Positions 58,561 to 64,000 of a DNA stretch of 64,000 nucleotides are shown piece after piece. The translations under genes were made by a program, and so were the position numbers. The notes under the pieces were generated by a model. That model was given only the letters and a program-made list of their open reading frames with translations, did not search any database and was not told the DNA's origin. The stretch comes from Haberlea rhodopensis (Eukaryota > Streptophyta > Magnoliopsida > Lamiales > Gesneriaceae). Position 1 is the stretch's first letter. Each line of letters opens with the position of its first letter. Location of the stretch: NCBI GenBank assembly GCA_907163345.1, contig CAJQUN010000002.1, positions 42,447,754-42,511,753 on the forward strand, read 5' to 3'.

Positions 58561-59691
58561 ACACCAAAACCATTACACACATACATTGGGATGACGAGAA
58601 GAGATACATTTGTACATTCATTAGGAGGAGCTACAATAAGAGAACTATTTCTGATATTATTACAGTTTAAATTACCAATTTTTGAAATAATAAAAACTGA
58701 ATTTAAGTATTTATGCAATATATTTTCTAAATAAAAAACTCAAAAGTAAAAAAAAATAAGTTGATTTATTTTATTTTTCTCAAACAATTAAATCTTTAAA
58801 AATATATATTCATTTTTTGTATAATTTAGTATATTTGAAATGGAAATATCTCTTTAGATACTAATTTAGTTTGCTTTGTTGAAGTATGTAATTTATTATA
58901 AAATTTATGGCAATTCATTTTGAATAACTTGTAGATCATATTTTGTACCAAATTTATTTTTAAATCTCAGAACAAAAATAATGTTGCACACCGTTGAAAC
59001 AGAGAAAAGCACAATAATATATCATAATTAACCAATAATGAAACAGAAGAAAAGCACCACAAACTAATTAAAACCAATCGGCTGGGGTAAGGGACTTTAA
59101 ATTTTGGGTGGTTTTTGAGTAGGGATGACAATGTGTCCGGGTCAAATGTGCCCGGGACAGGTTTAGACCCGGGCGGGACAGACATGTCCTGGGTTTTGCA
59201 GAACCCACCAAAACCAGCCCCGTTATACATATTAATTATATATATTTTTATGATGAATGATATGTTGATGTAATTTAATTAATTTCATATTTTTCTTTGC
59301 CATTTAAGGAATTGAAGTGACAACAACTAATTTTATTTCGTTATGAAATGTGCAATTTGAAAATTAATAGTGTATTGTGATATTTTTATTGTCAGTGCTA
59401 ACTCTTTAATTTGATACGGTTATCACTTTTGAGTTTTGATGGATCAATTTTTTTATTGTTAACTTAGTTACAAATGCATGATCAAATAGTAAGATTAAAA
59501 AGAGTTGATTTCTAGCTATGTTACCAGGTTTGTGGGTTAAACGGGTTGAACCCACTTGGTTAGCAGGGCGGGGAAGGTCTAATTTCATTTTTTTTTATAG
59601 TGGGACGGGTCCCGAGTTTGGCCAAATCGGTCAAACTATGATGTCTCAAAGTACTTGTTGCTTAAATAATGGGGATTAATAGGGAGTATGT
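58561..59691. other. AT-rich spacer with a truncated hAT-like end
   Basis: No gene is recognised. At 59120 TAGGGATGACAATGTG followed by CCGGGTC-rich sequence looks like one terminus of a hAT-type element. The matching right end was not found, though CGGGTT-rich sequence recurs at 59530-59625. Confidence 0.45.
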
Positions 59692-59807
59692 GTTGAATAT
59701 TGTGAGACTTAAATTTAATTGAGTATGATAGTGTGAATTGATGGGTTAGAATTAGAAGTAAATTATTTTGGGGTAAAATTTAGTGTGAATGAATAGACAA
59801 GGGACTA

Positions 59808-60120
59808 CTCCTGGATACATTTCCGTCGGGGTCCCATTCCCTTACTTTATAGTCTATAACTCTTACACAAAGACTTCTTAACGGCACGATTCGGATTAGC
59901 AGACTGCTCTTCTTGAAAGCGTTTTCCCTTTCTTGCTCTACTTACTGTCAATTTCGAACATAGCACTACCTTTTCACTCACACGGAGACCGAACGTACTA
60001 GGCCCTTACGGAACAGCTATAATTCCATAGGTCTTACTTCAAGACCCCTTTCTTCTTTCCTTACTTGACTCCCTTACAGGGTCACTCGCCGCATTCTACC
60101 GCCGGTCCACTATAGCTGAA
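59808..60120. other. GC-balanced block of possible organellar origin
   Basis: This stretch is markedly less AT-rich than its surroundings and has the texture of plant mitochondrial non-coding DNA (runs such as CTTTCTTGCTCTACTTACTG). It may be a nuclear insertion of mitochondrial DNA, or simply part of the LTR. Confidence 0.3.
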
Positions 60121-60577
60121 AAAGCAGTTACTTACTACTTGCAAAAGATGGCAAAGTTTACATCTTCTAACCCACCACGCACAACACATTTCATATAGTA
60201 AATCCCTACACACACTTCACAGACCAAAAAGCGATTTTCTCACCCCATTTCCCTCAACTCTTCTATTCCTCAAAATCCAAGGCAAAATCACTCACTTGGC
60301 TCAAATCATTAAGGATTTGTGCAAGAAGTAAGTCATTCATGTTGTAATAGAAGTTTTATTGCATTTTTTGTTAATGATTTTGTTGAATGCTGAATTGATG
60401 TTTTGGGATTTTGAGCTTGACGATGATTGTCTCGACTTTATGAATATATGTTGGGTTTTGAATTACTATGAGCTGAAGAAGATTGGGAGTGTGTGGAAAA
60501 GAGGATTTGATGTTAAATATAAACGTGAGTGTGTTGAGGTTGAAATTGGTTAACAATGGAGATTTTTTCGAGTAACA

Positions 60578-60715
60578 ATATCGATCGATCGATCGGTTGG
60601 GTGAACCAATCGATCGATCAAGGGCCATATCTAAGGATGAAAACTCTTGCACCGATAGATAGATCGGGAAACCTAAACCGATCGATCGATGGAGGTGAGT
60701 GATCGATCGATCGCC
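60578..60715. repeat. Cluster of CGATCGATCG words
   Basis: Four GATCGATC-type blocks occur within 140 bp (60580, 60610, 60680, 60702), with AACC or GGTT next to several of them. Confidence 0.7.
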
Positions 60716-61007
60716 TTAAAATCTCAAAAATTGATTTTTCTCCTAATTTCGAATAATTTAATGGATATTGGTGTTATTCCATAAATTATTATCGTTGTAT
60801 TGAACATGAGTACTTATATTGGGAATTGGAATAACTTATTAAGTGAAAGTGATGTCATGTACTAATATTGAAATGTTGGATTTATATAGAGCCTTCACGA
60901 GCATCGGGTTAAAGGGGAGGACATCTTAACCCCTTTCTTGGACGCTAAGGTACATGGTAACATACGAGCCTACATTGACAGTACAATTGTGTGTATTACA
61001 AGATGCG

Positions 61008-61170
61008 ATCATTGAATGTCACCGGTTGACATTTGATTATTATTGAATGTCATGGATTGACATTGAATGTCACGCGTTGACATTGGATTACTATTGAATG
61101 TCAGGGGTTTACATTGAACTTCACGAGTTGATATATGATAACCCATTGGAAATGTCACGGGTTGACATAA
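61008..61170. repeat. Short GAATGTCACGGGTTGACATT repeats
   Basis: About six imperfect units of 24-36 bp. Each contains TGTCA...TGACA as a small inverted repeat. Confidence 0.7.
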
Positions 61171-61719
61171 GGGTGTGTAACAAAAAATTATTACATCGTA
61201 TTGTAGTATGAATGCGTATTATGACTTACGAAAACAGGGACAATCAATAGGTCTTCTAGTATTCAAGAAATATAAGGAATTATCTCTTTGGTATGCTCAT
61301 TAATAATGTTTTAATAATCTCTAGTGAATCATTTATATCCTCAGTATTTGAAATTATCATTGTTATGCTCATATTACGTGGATTGTCCTGCAGGTACTGG
61401 TATTGGGACTGGACTTTTGGAAGATCAAGGAAGTAGATTGATATGACCCAAGGAAGATTAGACAATATTTTGATAGACTGTCTAGAAGGAAAATAGACTC
61501 CATTACTAGATTCATTTTGGAATTGTGTATTTTGTTGATAGTTGTTTAATAACTCCTTATACTTTTGAAATGTTGTGTTGGTCATACGAAAGTAATTTAT
61601 CAACTATGATATTAAATTACATTTTAATTGTAAACCTTTGAAATTTCCTTCCGAAAATTTCTACTAAGCATTGTCGTTATAAAGATCATTTAGGAGTAGA
61701 TGAGTTGGGGCCTTACACA

Positions 61720-62137
61720 GACGTATCTCATTGTCATCCTTATTTTTAAGATAATTTTTATTATTTCTGTATATTTATTAAAACATAGACGATCATATTG
61801 GAATTATGAAAAAGACTTCAAGCAGTTACTAAAAGAGGTACTTGGTACGTATTGGGAAAAAATAATATAATAATCTATTACCATGTGCGATATTATTACA
61901 AGATAAAATTTATAGTTCTTATATGAACAGATCTGCTATTTTAATATGTAACGCGTGAAAAATTTATTAATAATTAATGTTTCAAACATGAATATCCACT
62001 ATTTATGTGTACTATCGTCGACCAAAAATTAGGCACATGGTGATATGAGAACTTAGATAGGAAATTTTAAATGATCTTGTTTGGGAAAGTAAAATACAAC
62101 TTGCTTCTATTTCTATAATTTTTTGGAAATAAGATTA
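61720..62137. other. AT-rich spacer
   Basis: Nothing is recognised. Confidence 0.5.
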
Positions 62138-62320
62138 CTAATTTTTTTTTTTTTTTTGAGAAATCAAAAATAAAAACAGCCTGAAAATGGAGAGAAGCAT
62201 ACCCTTTTTATTATTAATTTTTTAATTTTATTAATCACAGGATGAGGGAATCGAATCCGAGATCTCTTATATTGAGAAATAAATGGCATTGACTAGGTCA
62301 AGACTTTACTGTCGTCTTCT
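62138..62320 (-). mobile_element. SINE with poly(A) tail
   Basis: On the minus strand: A-box-like TTGACCTAGTCAATGCC (about 62295-62312), B box GGATTCGATTCCC (about 62235-62250), and a poly(A) tail seen as poly(T) at 62140-62157. The order and spacing fit a tRNA-derived SINE. Confidence 0.6.
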
Positions 62321-62612
62321 TATTTTTATTTGAGAATTTCCTTATCCTAGCCTATCTTAAACCACTATTTTAAAAATAGCTATCGTTACTCAATAATATA
62401 CAATATAGCAATTTATTATTTTAATATCCTAAAATACCCTTTAAATATTCGTCACTTGCTCAAAATGTTTCTTTTTCTGTAGCACCAAAAATTCTAATTA
62501 CTTGTGGCCTAAAACTTGACAATGATACATTATAATAATTTGACAGACTTGACATTTACATTCCTGCCAACTAAAACTTTGTAAAGTATGATAGAAAAGA
62601 ATGATGTAATGA

Positions 62613-63165
62613 TAGGGTGCTTATTGGCTTGACCCAGTCCGGTCCGGACCGAAATCGGCCGGTTCTAGGTCCGTTAAGGATGGAACCGGTCCGATCCGGC
62701 AAGGAACCGGATCGGGTCCGGTTCCGGTCCCACCGGTTCCGGGTTGGACCGGTTCCAACCCAGAACCGGTATTTTAGAATTTTAATTTTTTTTTCGAAAA
62801 ATTAAGGTATAACTTGTTGTGTGGAGGATTCGAACACGCAACCATCACCTTCTACTCTATAACTCTAACCAATTGAGCTAATGGGCCTTTGTGTTTGTAA
62901 ACTAACATCAAATATATTTATCTATATTTAAAAAAATTAATTTTTTCAAAATTAACGGATCCGATTCCGGTTCAATCCGGAACCGGATCCGTTTAATCCG
63001 GAACCGGTAAGATACCGGTTCCGGAACGGTAGAACCGATCCGGACCGGTATCTTACCGGTTCCGGACCGGTATCTTACCGGTTCCGGACCGGTTCGGAAC
63101 CGGTTAGTCCGGTTCCGGTTTCGGACCGGACTAACCGAATCGACCCGGTCCGATAAACACCCCTA
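62613..63165. mobile_element. 553-bp hAT-type CCGG-rich MITE with perfect 8-bp TSD
   Basis: The ends TAGGGTGCTTATTGG and CCGATAAACACCCCTA are inverted repeats of the same family as the MITE at 1281-1708. Flanks are TGTAATGA on both sides (62605-62612 and 63166-63173). Long CCGGAACCGG-type arms surround an AT-rich middle that contains a tRNA-like segment. Confidence 0.9.
62823..62887 (-). other. tRNA-Ile-like segment inside the MITE
   Basis: On the minus strand the segment begins GGCCCATTAGCTCAATTGG (the 5' end and A box of plant tRNA-Ile) and contains a TGTTCGAATCC B box 30-35 bp later. The anticodon arm does not pair and the 3' acceptor half is missing, so it is not a working tRNA gene. It is either a tRNA-derived SINE fragment or a captured tRNA piece. 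Confidence 0.6.
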
Positions 63166-63173
63166 TGTAATGA

Positions 63174-63319
63174 GTTCGAGAAAAAAACAGATATCTCTTG
63201 ACGAAGCTCATCCATAGTTGATGAAGGTGCACAAGTTTCTTCTCAAGATATAACTTTTTGACATCCTGCGGCTCAAATTCCTTTGACCTATAGTCCCGTT
63301 CAATGTTGGTGCGCCTCAT
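63174..63319 (-). pseudogene. Unidentified exon-like fragment
   Basis: The minus-strand frame from ATG 63319 gives a charged, helix-like stretch (MRRTNIERDYRSKEFEPQD, then KKLYLEKKLVHLHQLWMSFV) with normal codon composition, preceded by a good splice acceptor (TTCTTTCAG at 63320-63328). The frame then runs into the MITE. It looks like an exon of a real gene or a captured fragment, but I do not recognise the protein. Confidence 0.4.
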
Positions 63320-63445
63320 CTGAAAGAATTTAAGAATTTAAGCAGTAGATAAGGAAGAGTCTAACAACCATTTTGAAAAAAGTCGATAGTACAATCTCCT
63401 ATTTGTTTATTCACGTTTATTATTTATCGGTAATTGATTTGGTAT

Positions 63446-63751
63446 TGTTTGTGTATAACAATTGCTCTTGTTGTGTAATCGATCGAAACGTGGTGTATGT
63501 GCTGTTGTACAGTTTAAAAGATTTGAGTTGCACATTTTATCATCAGCTATAACTTTTGGTAAAGCGGCAAGAGCTTGATCCTATAATTGGTATCAGATCT
63601 AATGTCACGTGTTCGATTTTCATGAATTACAAGTAGTGCAATTATTGGGAAGGTGATGTTGGAGTATAACAATTGCCTTTGCTGTTTGATCGATCGAAAT
63701 GTGTTGCTTGTGCTGATGTACGATTTAAAAAAAAAATTGAGTTACACATTA
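63446..63751 (+). mobile_element. Truncated, decayed TRIM
   Basis: The 5' LTR spans about 63446-63585 (TGTTTGTGTATAACAATTGC ... TTGATCCTATA). It is followed by TTGGTATCAGATC (primer site), a 70-bp spacer similar to that of the TRIM at 35323, and a second LTR from 63657 (TGTTGGAGTATAACAATTGC) that breaks off near 63751. Order, spacing and sequence match the complete TRIM. Confidence 0.75.
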
Positions 63752-64000
63752 AAAAATTAATTAAAATGATATATTTGGAACTTAAATCTATTTTAAAAAT
63801 TAACTTAAATCAAGGTCAAAATTTATTATAGTAATTCATATTAGGCAATTTTAGAAAATTTCTTGCGTTGTTAGTGTTTACTATTTTTACTAACATAAAT
63901 GCATTTTTACCCCTTCTATCTAATCAAGATTTCACCCTTTTACACTATTTCATTTATTCCACATTGGTTTTCGTTTTTTATAAATATTATATATCTTTAC
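63752..64000. other. AT-rich spacer to the window end
   Basis: Nothing is recognised. Confidence 0.5.

Larger units (their letters stand above)
59692..61719 (+). mobile_element. Decayed chromovirus-like LTR
   Basis: The end GGGGCCTTACA and the block TTGGACGCTAAGGTACATGG...ACATACGAGCC (about 60940-60970) match corresponding parts of the LTR at 45706-48256 read on its minus strand (GGGGTCCTTACA; GATTTAAGGTACG...GCGTACGAGC). A TATA-like stretch is at about 60193. No internal domain follows, so it may be a solo LTR. A TSD was not found and the left boundary is uncertain. Confidence 0.45.

Noticed and set aside
61280..61603. 107-codon minus-strand frame
   Set aside because: AT-rich, lies within the decayed chromovirus-like LTR, and shows no domain or splice context that I can support.

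Overview
The window is nuclear DNA of a flowering plant, probably a eudicot. It holds GT-AG introns, one plant-specific host gene, and a dense layering of plant transposon families (Tat-type and chromovirus-type Gypsy, Copia, hAT, TRIM and tRNA-derived SINE-like elements). No species can be named from the sequence alone. Only one host gene is convincing: a STICHEL-type DnaX-like AAA+ protein on the minus strand (19517-26126, six coding exons, about 1292 residues).

Left third (1-13737): a tandem, non-coding LTR element on the minus strand, laid out as internal region (cut by the window edge), LTR 5740-6285, internal region 6286-13190, LTR 13191-13737. The internal regions consist largely of minisatellites (units of about 78, 56 and 50 bp) plus a GC-richer leader. 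A hAT-type MITE sits at the same place in both copies. The LTR ends (TGATACC...) and the primer-binding site match those of the Tat-type element further right, so this looks like its non-autonomous relative. A decayed Copia element (14010-19192, TSD GAAAC) follows. It carries a GCGCC-rich insertion and ends about 320 bp downstream of the STICHEL-type stop codon.

Middle (26.1-36 kb): the upstream flank of the host gene, then AT-rich spacer. The spacer holds foldback repeats, an internally deleted hAT element (28169-30496, 8-bp TSD), a CCGG-rich MITE (31578-31852), TA microsatellites and a complete 327-bp TRIM (35323-35649, TSD GTACC).

Right (35963-56024): a 20-kb nested block. The host is an old, broken Tat-type Gypsy element on the minus strand (gag, protease, RT, RNase H, additional RNase H and integrase remnants) with a plus-strand antisense gene between pol and the 3' LTR. 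A 1.5-kb solo LTR (TSD ATATG) interrupts the end of the integrase. An 8.8-kb, very young chromovirus-type element interrupts gag; it has 2.55-kb LTRs and no gag-pol, its interior being filled by four minisatellite arrays. From 56 kb to the end lie spacer, SINE-like sequences, a decayed chromovirus-like LTR, a 553-bp MITE carrying a tRNA-Ile-like segment, an unidentified exon-like fragment and a truncated second TRIM.

The window therefore reads as a single housekeeping or developmental gene in a transposon nest. Insertion order can be read from nesting, target-site duplications and LTR divergence. Counts of differences and boundaries were made by eye.
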